A DNA stretch of 64,000 bases, from assembly GCF_032854445.1 (NCBI RefSeq), contig NC_088300.1:71646984-71710983 (forward strand), read 5' to 3'. The notes under the pieces were generated by a model. The model was not told the DNA's origin. It ran no database searches and saw nothing but the letters and a program-made list of their open reading frames with translations. This document shows positions 9,220-21,100 of this stretch, piece by piece. The DNA comes from Liolophura sinensis. Taxonomy: Eukaryota; Mollusca; Polyplacophora; Chitonida; Chitonidae. Each line of letters starts with the position of its first letter. Position 1 is the stretch's first letter. Position numbers and translations under genes: made by a program.

Positions 9220-10545
9220 TTATGTGTCTTTGCGCCTTGTGAACGTCCCTTTCCTTGGTTGTTGTTTGGAGGTGCCGCGCCACTCTTCCATCACTTTCAT
9301 GAAAACGTCACACAGTGGAGATTTCCTCCCAGAAACCCTGTCCTTTACAGTATCCCAGTCACTGTGTTGGAATAGCCCATGCCTCATCACCTCAACCACA
9401 CCCTGAGTGGAACCAAGACGCCTGGATTTGTCAATATGTAATTGGGATGATACGAAATCTGCAGCAAGAGGGGAAAAGTTTTGTACGTCAAAGATAACTT
9501 CACGACATACGGCCGTTTCATCATTCAATGTTTCCATCAGTACATGGGGATAAGTGCCTGAAATAATCTCATAATATGTGGAAACTGACGCCCACAAATC
9601 CGCCATTCTGTCTACTACAAGATTCAGATGCACCTCAGGGGAGGCATATTCAGTCGTGTAGCAATGGGGGCGAAGACCCTGCTGAACACAAAGGGCGCCC
9701 CCGAAGTCGCCCAGTACCGGGTTGCCACTGCTGTCAATGAAGATGTTTTCTGGTTTTATGTCCATATGTACTACGCCAAGATTGTGCACTGTAAAGATGG
9801 CCACCAGTACATGCAGAATAATGAACTTAGCCTCAGGTTCCCCGATGATTTTCCTGTCGGAGTCCAAGCGAAGCCAAAAGCCTAGATCTCTCAGGTGGTA
9901 AAGTGGCATGTAGAGGTATATGGTGGTTCTGGAGGTGAAACAGGCCAACAGTTTCACCACAAAATCATTCTGGCATCGCAACATAGTGCTGGCTTCTTGG
10001 TATCCGATAATAGTGGTCATGGACTTCCTGATGAACTTGCCACTAATGCCAGGAAATGAGGTGACAACGTCGATGTCTCTCATAAAACCGTGTAGAAGAG
10101 TTACCAGGACTTTAACTCGGGTAGGACGAATCCGAGCCCACTGCTCGGAAGCAGCAAAAATCAAGTTGACTTCGCCCGGTTGTTGAGTTACATCATATAT
10201 CTGGTCGGATACAATCTGGCGGCTGCCCTCTTGACTGGAGTATGAGCCGTTGTCACCAGAGCCTTGGCTCGAATTGAGCGGTTTTACTGTTATGAGTCTG
10301 GGTTTGGCACCCACGTCATTGTCCGCAAAACTCGCGGAAACCCACTGGTGCTTACAGTCTGTCTCAGGTTGAGCCTCTTGTCGGCGTGAGGTAGCTACAC
10401 TACCATCCAAAACACACTTGACAGGCACAATGTCCTCTTCCACTTCGCTCTTCATCTGCCCACATTGACACATTGTAAATATTCTTCTCGTTATCTTCAC
10501 CATTTGTTCAGAGAAACGTCTGAACCTAGCGAATCGTCGACCCAT
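9220..10545 (-). CDS. AGC-like protein kinase, intronless, copy 2
   Basis: Same length (441 codons) and architecture as the gene at 3635-4960: polar N-terminus, K174, HMDIKPEN at 260-267, DFG at 280-282, ASPE at 301-304, and an AGC-like end with RRLGS and HGLFQHSDW. Five residues differ from copy 1 (S91N, D107G, S164F, P394H, N395S), none in a catalytic motif. Both ORFs are open over 1.3 kb with no stop or frameshift, which suggests either recent duplication or selection on both. The CRE-like site and the poly(A) signal are duplicated too, so both could be transcribed. The substrate is unknown. Confidence 0.85.
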   Translation of the reverse strand: MGRRFARFRRFSEQMVKITRRIFTMCQCGQMKSEVEEDIVPVKCVLDGSVATSRRQEAQPETDCKHQWVSASFADNDVGAKPRLITVKPLNSSQGSGDNGSYSSQEGSRQIVSDQIYDVTQQPGEVNLIFAASEQWARIRPTRVKVLVTLLHGFMRDIDVVTSFPGISGKFIRKSMTTIIGYQEASTMLRCQNDFVVKLLACFTSRTTIYLYMPLYHLRDLGFWLRLDSDRKIIGEPEAKFIILHVLVAIFTVHNLGVVHMDIKPENIFIDSSGNPVLGDFGGALCVQQGLRPHCYTTEYASPEVHLNLVVDRMADLWASVSTYYEIISGTYPHVLMETLNDETAVCREVIFDVQNFSPLAADFVSSQLHIDKSRRLGSTQGVVEVMRHGLFQHSDWDTVKDRVSGRKSPLCDVFMKVMEEWRGTSKQQPRKGTFTRRKDT

Positions 10546-10660
10546 CTTAAAGTAATCAGTAATCGCAGAGCGCTTTCCTTATGTTACGTCTGTAAACGTG
10601 AGTCACTTAACGTAGTTGCTCGTGGAGACGACAATGGGTGAAGAATCACGGGATATTGAG

Positions 10661-10668
10661 TGACGTCA
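10661..10668. promoter_or_regulatory. CRE-like palindrome upstream of kinase gene 2
   Basis: TGACGTCA at the same distance upstream (about 115 bases) as in copy 1, within an otherwise near-identical upstream region. Confidence 0.4.
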
Positions 10669-11130
10669 CACTACAATGAAACGTCTATGGTGACGTGTAG
10701 GGCTACTGGCGTAGCAATAAACTAATAAAAGACACATCCGATGGCTCGTTGCGTGTTCCTTTGTCGGTGAAAGCAGTTACGACGTCATGATGTCACAGAT
10801 AGATTTAACATATGTAATCATTAAGTGAAACTGCCTTCGGTGCTTCCGTCTTAAAATACAGAATGACTGCAATGATTCAGCATGAAATAACACATTCACA
10901 AGAAAAGACAAGACTGAAGACAAGACTAAATGTATACACGCATCGATGAAGTACCCGACTGGACGTTTAAAGAGCCTAACTTTTAATATTGCACAACCGA
11001 TAGTATTGCACACCTGAGATATCGAAGTGATGTAAGTAAGCTAAATTGTGCACTCGAGTCACACCTAAGACTTTAAAAGACGAAGTTGCAGCTTGAGTAC
11101 AGGGTAAAACACCAATCTAAAAAAAAAAAA

Positions 11131-14100
11131 TCAACAGAGGAAACTGATTCGGGTTGTGCATCGATAACTCGAACCCCGGATTTTTCTTCGGGGATTTCTT
11201 CAAATAAAAGCGACGCCTTCGTCCATAACAGCTAGTAGTACTTGTGCATTGTATCTGAGTATTTATCGCTAACTTAACCACCGACAAACTAACATTTTCG
11301 CCTTATCTCCGTTTTTTTTCAACCCAGCACGAATAAATGTATTTCGAAGCCCCGACTCTTAAAAATACAAGGCAGGTAATTCTAAGCACCTGGCTTCGTG
11401 CGTACCATCAAGTGGTTATCTCCCTTCACTAATGCCTGAACAATGTCCATTGGTCCCCGTGCTCTGAATTTGTTCCTTTCGGCTATCTTTCAAAGAGAAC
11501 AACTGTGTACATGCACTGATAAAGTAACCCATTAAAAGCTTAGGGCTCCTAAATTTGAGGTGGATGCTCAAACCATTAGGCCACCGACGCGGTCGATACC
11601 ATCTGCAATAATGACCGTAGAATCGTCGTTTTAAGATGTATCGTTTTTCGAATGTCCTTGTGTGACTCGGGTGTATGTCTGATCAGACCCGGATCTACAA
11701 GCTAGTTCGTGCATCATATATAAACACTTAATTCCGCACGATGAATGGGCTGGGCTAATTCACGCGAGAGAAACCAATTTCCTGGTATATAATATCCGTG
11801 TGTAACAACCGCACCTGCGATAAAAGCAGCAAAATGTAATATTTTTTGGCTTCAAAATTTACATCAAGTGGAACGAATTAGAGCTAGAAATTATATTCTG
11901 TCAAATTTTGTATTTATCTAGCAGTTCCCAATGGTCAAAAAACAGTATTTATTCTATTTGGGGACTTTTTATTGCGAAAGTTTAACCTCTACCCTGATTC
12001 CTGGACTTTGGCCCCATGGACATCTTCGAACGTAGATTAGCGTAGGCGGCTGATGCTTTAACCTGGCTTCTGTTATCCATCTATAACTGCACATCACTTT
12101 TCTCTCAAGACCAATCTGATATAACCAGATTTGCTACCATTTGGGTGGTCGTATTGATCAGTAGGTATCATTTTATAAGGGATCTGCGTTTGTTTAGTTC
12201 AGTTTTTTTGTGTGCATCACTGCTGTTATATACCCGTAAAATTGCCTGTTCGAATCCCATCCTCGCGGATTTGTACAGTAAAACCACGAGTTATTTGTAG
12301 GGTTGTATCTATTCTGCGCCTACCTAGCTATAAAAGTTGTTCACAATGAGAGAGAAATCGGCCATGTCTGAGAGATACCAAGAATGTCAAAATGTGTAAC
12401 AAGAAAACTTAGTGTTTTCAGTGGTATGCCCTGAAGATGTGCCTAAGGTGCATTAAGATGTACTAAGATTGGTGTGTAGGTTTGTGTTCACCAAGAACAG
12501 GCCACAAAAGGCGTAGCACGTGTAAGTTAAAAGCTATCGTCTGGGTAATTAGACGTTGTGAGTGATTACCCAGGAAGAAACACTGGCCATGCTGAAGCAG
12601 TCCATTATGACGTGACAAGTGGCAACATCCACTTCTTCTCGCACCTGATTTCCGCCAGATGGCGCCACTGTAAACCGTGAAATCGGGATTGCAGCCTATA
12701 GGTACATCCGTTCCAAAAGATAGTGCGGAAATGGAAGGTATGTTGGAAGCCCCCTAATTACCTGGATGCAATCTCTACGTGCGTACATACACCTGGTAAT
12801 CCTTTTATTCGTCAGCCTGATATATGCTGTTACAGGGATACTGCAAACTTTTTCAGTATCTTCCGAATTTCATGTTGAGCCATACCACGATTGTTGAATA
12901 TACAGCCTAGTAAATCAGTACCTTGGTGTATAATATCTGCGCTTATGATTCTCGAAATTTAAGTTACTATCCATTTTCCAGGAATTCTAATTTAATCCTG
13001 GAAGCCAGCAAGCCCCAGGATTGTGACAAGGCAAGGCTGACCCACTTCAGTTGTTTAGCAACGAATTAAGTTGAAAGATGGAGGCATCATTTCTTGAATA
13101 AATTGCCTTTGTGCAGTTCTGAGGCCCCCCCAAAAAAACCATCTTGCCTTGGAAGTAATTTCCAAAAGAATACATTGCTTATACCTTACGACCATTGTTT
13201 ATGCCTTGTGACCATTGCTTACACCTTATAACCATGACATAGTCCGTCCATTCCTAAGCCTTATGTCTGTATATTATTGTGCTTTTATACCTGAATTAAG
13301 ACGCTACCTTTTATCACTTGTATCTTTAAGAAAACCCTAGTTTAAAAGTTTTCCTGAAATGAATAGATTATAATGGAAGGTTATTTAGTATTTCCACCTT
13401 TTCCTGAACACATTACAAAAATCATTAAATATTGCATTGTACATAAAAATCAATATAAGCCGAGTTTTTATTTATGACTTATTACATGTTTAAATAATCT
13501 CTGCGTCCAAACAGACATTCGTGAACCAGCCGCCAACCAAAATGGACCTTCCGGGTGAATAATCGCAGGGCTAATTTCCAAACAGCGCTGAACAGAAACC
13601 CCTGAAGAACTAAGACGGTATATAAAGTACAAAATTAAGATGGAATCATGCAAAGAGAAACAATCAACAGTTTTTAATGATGTTGGAAGGACGCAATGAA
13701 TGTTCGAGGCGAATGAGTCAAACCAGTATTCACATCGTGGTCTTGTGATCCTCTCCATGATCATGATTGTCTTCTGGTAATTATTGTTATCTTAGACATG
13801 AATTATTCATGTCCGCTTCGCCGTAGAAAATTTCGTATTTGCCACACTTTCGTATTACCCACAGTGCTAGATTCAACGACTGTCCAGCATTCAACAACTG
13901 AAATTTTTGGCCACACTTCCATACTCTAGCTCACAGCAGGGTCGCCTTCCAAATTATTGTCGAATAGGCCCGTGATTCAGGAGGAGAGTGGTTTAAATGT
14001 TTTACGTCATCTCACGTTAACCGTTAATCAGTAATTGGTCGATTCTTTACAACAACGGTACACGTTGCTAACTCAAGGTTTTGTGTGACTTTTACCTGGG

Positions 14101-14245
14101 AATCTAACTCCGCAAGGTGATAATGATCCAGGTTGCAGAAGCAGTGTACCTGTATTCCGTTTTCAATTATATCTGGAAAAATAATTTAGTAAACTTAGAT
14201 CTGGGTTTCTCTAAGAGTAAATGTGGAGGGTCTCGTGAGTTCCGA
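11131..14245. other. gene-poor stretch
   Basis: No exon chain or known motif. The longest ORF (13468-13764, minus, 98 codons) has no recognised family and no splice support. SINE remains are listed separately. Confidence 0.4.
11380..11600 (-). mobile_element. decayed tRNA-headed SINE-like element
   Basis: On the minus strand, 11570-11600 reads GTCGGTGGCCTAATGGTTTG, a box A-like tRNA head of a type different from the two main SINE families here. No intact box B or target duplication was found, so the element is old or misread. Confidence 0.3.
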
Positions 14246-14257
14246 TGAGCGGAAAAT

Positions 14258-14433
14258 ATTTATTTATATATTTCATTGATGTTTTACGCCGTAATCAAGA
14301 ATTATTCACTTCTACGACGGCGACCAGCATTATGGTGGGAGGAAACTGGTCAGAGCCCGGGGCAAACCCACGACCATCCGCACGCTGCTGGCAGACCTTC
14401 CCACTCACGGCCGGAGAGGAAGTCATTATGAGC
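14258..14433 (-). mobile_element. SINE with (TTTA)n tail, truncated at the tRNA end
   Basis: Same core as 1972-2242 but ending before the tRNA head. It is flanked by the 12-bp duplication TGAGCGGAAAAT (14246-14257 and 14434-14445), so the truncation happened at insertion. The right flank (14446-14503) is itself the tail of a plus-strand SINE (GGCGTAACACTCCAATCAAG then AATAAAT repeats). Confidence 0.75.
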
Positions 14434-14935
14434 TGAGCGGAAAATAGGTACGGCGTAACACTCCAATCAAGTAAGTAAATAAATAATAAAAAAAATAAAT
14501 AAATCGAAATATGTTTTTACCGTTCTCACACCATGTCGCGGGACCATGAAACGATCTTAGATTTACGTCAAACTTCAATCATTTAATTTGGTATGTAATA
14601 AATTAGCCAGAATTTACATTGTCAAAATTTTGACATTGTAACATAAGAAATAACAACTTTAATGTGACTTAAAAATTTGGCTGAAGTCTATGATTGCTTC
14701 GTGATCCTGGGGCCTGATTTCATTGAACTTACTTATCATCATATGTTTATACATACCCATTCAGAGTATAACCTACCATCGCTTTGTAATAAAGAACCGG
14801 ATTCCACGACAAAAGGCAACACAGTTGGCCAGCTGAATACATATTTAGGCGGAGATTTTTTATGCCAGGAACAGAATTGGTCGGAGATCTGCGAGTGACT
14901 ACTATTACTGATAGACTGCACAGCTAGATCAGTTT

Positions 14936-14998
14936 ATGTGTTTATTTGATTGCTTTTACGCCGTATTCAAGAATATTTGACTTATACGACGGCGGCTT
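14936..14998 (-). mobile_element. SINE tail fragment
   Basis: Only the tail-side 60 bases of the (TTTA)n SINE family remain (TTTATTTGATTGCTTTTACG and the GAATATTTGACTTATACGAC block). Confidence 0.6.
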
Positions 14999-16110
14999 AA
15001 TCCGTTCAAAGCCAGTGAGAAAATCTACATGTATTAATTTAATAGTACACTGTCCCAACATGAAAACTATTATAGCTGCGCTATAATCGGTATATACTCA
15101 TTGGCTCTGCATAAATACACCGTGGCTGAGGTTTCATGTCTGGTGTCTACGACTTCAGGGAGGCAGCACTGTAATAATGCCATACTGGACACCGACGTGC
15201 AACAAGGAGACACCGTGTCGTAAGACAAAAGGGATGTTTAACGCGAAAAGAAACACCTATTGGCTATTAAAGCAAGAGCGCGCGCCGACAGTTGTGACGT
15301 ATACTATGATTGTCAGATGTCGATTACTGCTCTCGCCACGAGATGGCGCGTTGCCATACGCTTGGCATCATGAGATAATAAACAAAGCTTATAATCAGGG
15401 CGTCTTGCCAGACTAGGTAAACAGCTCATAGATAGTTGTAAACTGTAATACCTAGGGATTTTACACGGATACTTATCTGGATGTCTTCCGGCTTCATTGT
15501 TTAAGCGAGATTGGCTGATAGACCATGGGTTTGTAAATCGATTAGAAATCTGATAACTCCGTACACTTAGGGAAACTGTATGGCTGGAAACATGAGGAGA
15601 TTGAAAATGACAAGTTGGTGACGAAAAATATAAGTGGAATGGATGAACCATTCAATGAGTAACTCGATAACAAATCATTTTCCACAAATTAAGCAATATG
15701 TGGACCAAGCAATCAATCAAGCCACTAATCGATCAATTAAGCCACCAATCGATCAATCAATCCACCAATCGACCTGTCAAACCACAAATCAACCAATCAG
15801 ACACATGAGTCTCGCGTTGCACTTATCCAACCTGTATGTGTTGCCCGTTAATACTCTTTTGACAGTTCCTGTGGTTTTAGGTTTGCTTGATGGTCACAAG
15901 TGTCCTGTAATAAGTGGGGGTTATTGACGAAGTTATAGGCCTGTTATACTGAAATATAGGCGCTCGAATCCAGTCATTCCGCCCAATGTGTGTCTGTACA
16001 AGTATTTTCGATAGTATCTCAGAAGAAAATCTCCTTAGGCAGAGGTCGGGGCCGTGGAGGGAGTACCATCCCTTTTGCCGTAAGAAAGTTCGATGAGAGG
16101 GGATGTGCAC
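14999..16110. other. gene-poor stretch with a short CAATC-rich repeat
   Basis: At about 15700-15800 a motif of the type CCACCAATCGATCAATCAA is repeated imperfectly four to five times. Flanking ORFs are short and unsupported. Confidence 0.4.
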
Positions 16111-16290
16111 TCCTTTAAAAATGTGTAACCTGTTGGCAAATGTATAAAATCACCCGAAAATGTAAAATAATTGTCAGCATTTGTTCATTAACTCGCCCGA
16201 ATTTGTAAAATATTACCGAACACTACTCGAATGTGTAAGATGATTGTCACTGGAAAATGTAAAATACGTTCTAGAATATGTAAACAGTCA
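16110..16290. repeat. degenerate short tandem repeat (GAAAATGTAAAAT-like)
   Basis: Variants of CCCGAAAATGTAAAAT recur about seven times with irregular spacing of roughly 20-35 bases. Confidence 0.45.
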
Positions 16291-16689
16291 AACAGGATTT
16301 GTCAAAAAAAATTAGCAAAACCATCTCTATCAGTAGCTCATTGTTTGAGAAGTTTCTTTTAGCAGACATGCTGTGTTCATTCTGTGAGACCACATAACCC
16401 GTTATCAACAACTGGAGAGCAAATAAACTAGTATCGCAGTTATATCATTTTTAGAGTACTAATCATTGTCTAATATCGATATCTCACTCCTGCTGGACGG
16501 TCCAGCATTTACCTAATCGCACTTTTACCAAATTGCACTTTCAAATTAGTTTCCTGCATTCTGACTACATGGACACTCTTACCGATTTTACATATTTAAG
16601 AATAACAATTCTGTCTTCTAAACACTTTTAACCAAAATAATATAACTAAGCCTAACTGATTCTATTAGAACAATTATTGAAAGTCTTAA

Positions 16690-16930
16690 ACAATGCTTCT
16701 CGCATCACAGTCATAATGCCTAACGCGTTCACAATTAGCAGCTACTTGTTAGTGTCCACCAAATGACGACCACGTCCCAACTCGCAGCACACTCATAATG
16801 CCTACTTGTTGATGTTCATCAAAATGCCTACTTGCTCGTGTCCATCGAGTGGAGAGCGCAAATCTCATCTGCAGCACGCTTATAACGTCCACCTGCTAGT
16901 ATACATCAAATGACGACCGAATCTTAGCAA
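16690..16930. repeat. degenerate tandem repeat (CATAATGCCTACTTGTT-like)
   Basis: The string CTCATAATGCCTA...TTGTTAGTGTCCACCAAATG recurs three to four times with large divergence (for example near 16711, 16791 and 16884). Confidence 0.4.
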
Positions 16931-17049
16931 TTACTAGGCACATTTCAAAATAGTGATTCATTGCATCTCTGTTGTGAGTGTTTTGATGTCGCATGATGGT
17001 GAGCAAAAACAATTTAAAAAAGGCCACCCCCACCCCCCACCCTCAAAAG

Positions 17050-18170
17050 CAGCGGCTTCACGCTATGTGTTGTGGTCAGTGTACGGTTCACTGTGACAAG
17101 TAATGGTTTCACGCTCTACTGTGGTCAATTTGTGGTTCACTGTGACAAGTAAAGGTTTCATACTCTACTGTTATCAGTGCATGACTCACTGTGACAAGAG
17201 ATGGTTCCACGTTCTGTTCTGTTCAGTGTACGGTTGACTGTGACAAGTAATGGATTCATACTCTACTGTGATCAGTGCATGACTCACTGTGACAAGAGAT
17301 GGTTCCACGTTCTGTTCTGTTCAGTGTACGGTTGACTGTGACAAGTAATGGATTCATACTCTACTGTGATCAGTGCATGACTCACTGTGACAAGAGATGG
17401 TTCCACGTTCTGTTCTGTTCAGTGTACGGTTGACTGTGACAAGTAATGGATTCATACGCTACTGTGATCAGTGCATGACTCACTGTGACAAGAGATGGTT
17501 CCACGTTCTGTTCTGTTCAGTGTACGGTTGACTGTGACAAGTAATGGATTCATACTCTACTGTGATCAGTGCATGACTCACTGTGACAAGAGATGGTTCC
17601 ACGTTCTGTTCTGTTCAGTGTACGGTTCACTGTGACAAGTAATGGATTCATACTCTACTGTGATCAGTGCATGGTTCACTATCACAAGTAATGAGTGAGT
17701 GAGTGAGTGCTTGGGGTTTTTACTCAACTATTTTTCGGTCATATGACGACGAAGGAATCCTTAGGGTTTTTAAGTAATGTGCCTCCTTTTAGCAGGACGG
17801 ATTTCCACAGCTCTTTCATCTAGAGCTGCTTCAGTGAAACGACTTACAAGTAAGCCACCCCGCCCGAGCCAGTATACTGATACGGGTCAACCAGTCGTTG
17901 CACTATATGCTGAACGCCAAGCGAGGAAGATACAACTTCCTCTTTTAAAGTCTTAGGTGTGACTCGAACCAGGATTGGTCCTGGATCTACCGAATCGGGC
18001 GTTCTACCAACTGTGCTATTCGGGCCGGTTTACAAGTAATGGTTTTAGTCTCTACTGTGGTCAATGTATGGTTCATTGTGACAAGTAATGGCTTCTCACT
18101 GTATTATGCTCAGTGAATGGTTCACTTCGACAAGTAATGGCCTCACGCGTTGTCGCTACTCAGTATACTG
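17050..18170. repeat. minisatellite, 49-bp monomer in a 98-bp higher-order unit
   Basis: The core unit is two related 49-bp halves, one beginning CAGTGTACGGTTGACTGTGA and the other CAGTGCATGACTCACTGTGA. Near-identical 98-bp units repeat about five times between roughly 17220 and 17690. More diverged monomers lie at both edges (17050-17220 and 18032-18170). A SINE at 17694-18031 splits the array. Confidence 0.85.
17694..18031 (-). mobile_element. tRNA-derived SINE with (CACT)n tail inserted in the minisatellite
   Basis: On the minus strand it has box A (ATAGCACAGTTGG), box B (GGTTCGAGTCACACC), the same core as 5812-6181 and a CACT-rich tail. The duplication ACAAGTAATG at 17684-17693 and 18032-18041 is itself part of the minisatellite monomer. 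This copy keeps a better box B than the one at 5812-6181. Confidence 0.85.
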
Positions 18171-21100
18171 ATTTTGGAAGAGACGATTCCGTAATTTAGT
18201 TTCTGTGAAATCTTGTAGTTTGTTCAATTTTGTTTACAAAAAAGACAATGTTGTATACCCTTGTTGCTGGGGTGATATATAACATGTAGACAATATTTTC
18301 AGCTTGTTTTTAAGTTGATTGAATTATTAAGCCCTGTGATCTAAGACAGACGAAAGAGATTTTAACCCAGAACGTTTGCCGTCCATCTTTGTTTTGATCG
18401 AAGAGAATATGCTTGTTACTTGAGTTCTACGAATCTGCAATCTGTCACCCGTAGTCATAACCCTTAACAAGAGAAATTAGATTGTCCATCTGATGAAACG
18501 CAATATCTCTATTTAAAATCAGACGATGAAATGTTTTGTAAAGGGAGCATGTAACTTGATATGTTTCAACGAGATATTATGAGGCTTCTTCCAATTCCTA
18601 GGTAACCCTTCTTAATTACAGAATTAATCGATTCCATGCATGGCAAGAATGCGTTAGACAACCTTTGTTGGTAAATAGAAGGTAGCAGTGTAAATCTTAA
18701 TCTCTTTTCCTGTTAAAATAATCCGGGAACAGAATCACGAATAACGTTACAGTGATACCGGAATTGTAAGATATAATAATACTGTTCAAATAGCTGAGTA
18801 TAGGTATTTCAGCCTAATACAATCAATCTGTCTCAGCACTTCCTTAATTGTTTTCATTTCTTGAAGTAAAGATAACGCAGACGCCGAAACACACTACTAT
18901 AGTCATAGTCAGGAACATAAGCTAGCAGGAAAGGCTTGATCTCCAGGCTAAACTTTGCCAGTTATGATGCAAAATGTGTCTTTATATTTTTATGCTAAAT
19001 CTTTTCCTCAAATACCGTCCTCTGCCTTATTATTTTTAATGAGGGTAGCAAACTGTTCATTTTTCATAATTTTTTGTACAGTTTCCTGTCCTAATATCTC
19101 TCCTTCTCAAGGTGGTTAACAAAGCGCTTGTCCTTATTTCCTGGTGTAGATCTTCCCCGCAAAAGCCCCAGTTATTCATTTCACACAAAGGCTGACACCT
19201 AAGAAGTAAAGCTGTTATATAAACTAGAAAGTAGAACAACGTCGAGGCTATTCAATGAAAAACTACCGGTTGATCAAATCATCGGAATATATTTAGAAAC
19301 TGATTTACACCTCCAGGTGACCTTCAAATGACAGTTGATCATGGTAATCATGCAACACGTTTCGCTGAAAAAGGCGAGGAAATTGTGGTTAAATAAGTGG
19401 AAGGTGTTCTTTATATATATGCACCAGGTATTTTCTCTAATTAGAATATTTAATTTGTCCCCTGAGAACATCTATATTGAAAACGCGCTGACATCTGCCC
19501 GTCCCGCGAATCTTATCTAGCAAGAATATGTATAGAGTATAGGTTAATTATCAAATGAGATAACTAATGATTAACAAAAAGCTGACTGAAGCCGTTCACA
19601 ATGAGACGGCGTAACAAGCGAGTCTTTGTTCTCGTCCTCAACCAGTCAAATGTATTTTTTAATACAAGTTAAGACTCAAGTGCTGGCGTTTATGCATGAG
19701 TGTCTCATGTAACGTCTTACCTCTATAACGTTCATTATCTTCGGTTCATACCTTTTTCAACTCCTTCCATTGTTGGCGTTTGACATGCAAACATTGCTGC
19801 ACCAGTTACGTTACGCATTCATCCAGGTATTTGTGTGTGCATTTACAGGTGAAAACGCATGGAACATTATCCTTAACTTACATCTTCAAACAATCTGATG
19901 TTTTCACGTCATGCAATTTATTGCGATTTCACAGATGTAATCAGCATGCAGTGCACTTGTAAGACAAATGTATGTGACTTGAAAATGTGCATCACCTACT
20001 GATTAACCAACCAAAATTAAACAAATATAACATATAGAGCACCCTCATTTAGTGCACCCCTTTATATACTGATGCTAATTCGTAACACCTGTGCGAGTAT
20101 ATAATTAGATTATGATTAGATATTTTACTTGATAACGTATGATACGTTCCTGCATTCAGTTGACAAACCTATGTACCGACAGAAATAATGATGACTCGAT
20201 AGGTTACACGAGCGCATTGTTTTTTCTACTATTTTACTATTTATGTAGTAAATTTGTTAACTTCAACCTCAAATATATATATATGCTCTAACTTTCGTAT
20301 GGTACAATGCATACCACCACATGCAACTTGCACTTTTCTCTACAACGTATCAAAAACATCAACACAGCATGACCACCATGTTTTGAACTGTGAAGTCATA
20401 GCATTTTGTTACCTCGATAACCTCTAGCGGGTAGGAAGTAACACTGGCAAAAAAATTTCAGTTCCATCCAAAACAGACAAAATTCTGATATATTTTAACT
20501 AGGTGCAAACTAACAGTGTAGGAATTTACAGTACATTAACAACCTAAAATGTCTATATGGCAGTATTACCCAATCAGTGCTCCTTCACTCTTCACTTCGG
20601 AGACAAATTTTGCACTCAATTGCTTGAACTGCGCATGTGTAACCTATAGATGATACAAATGTCTCAATGGCACGCATAAATAAAACTGGGTCTGTGATTT
20701 ACCAAAGGTGTAAATAAATTGGTTTAAATCTAGACTTTTAATAGAGGAAATATGTAAACAAGTAAAATCAATTCTTTCATGAAATTTCTGAAAATTGCAT
20801 ATTTCACGTTTTTTGTTTTTGTAAGTCTGGCATTATGACAAGATCACTTATTGGCCTAATGAACAATAAACTATATGCCTAGGTCTTTTAGGCTAAATGT
20901 CTAATGGAGGAGCTTTCCTACTCAGAGTATCTCGGATCCAATCTGTGGAGTCAATATATTGCTGATTCCTGCATTTTAAATGACGATTTGTGGGCTTTGT
21001 GGTACACGTGTACAGCGATCAATTCAAGTTGGACACTATAGTCGCATTCTGGGTAGTAACCAATAACCAATAAGGTGTATCAATAACATATAACGCCTGC

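Larger units (their letters stand above)
7566..11120. repeat. segmental duplication, copy 2
   Basis: It repeats 1972-6240. The match is very close from 7849 to 11053. Then 11054-11094 is identical to 5878-5918, and 11095 onward resembles 6219-6240. It has therefore lost the counterparts of about 5469-5877 and 5919-6218. The joins lie at the short shared strings AC and CTT. Confidence 0.85.

Noticed and set aside
17220-17690. CRISPR array
   Set aside because: The units are contiguous 98-bp tandem repeats without unique spacers, in a eukaryotic context.
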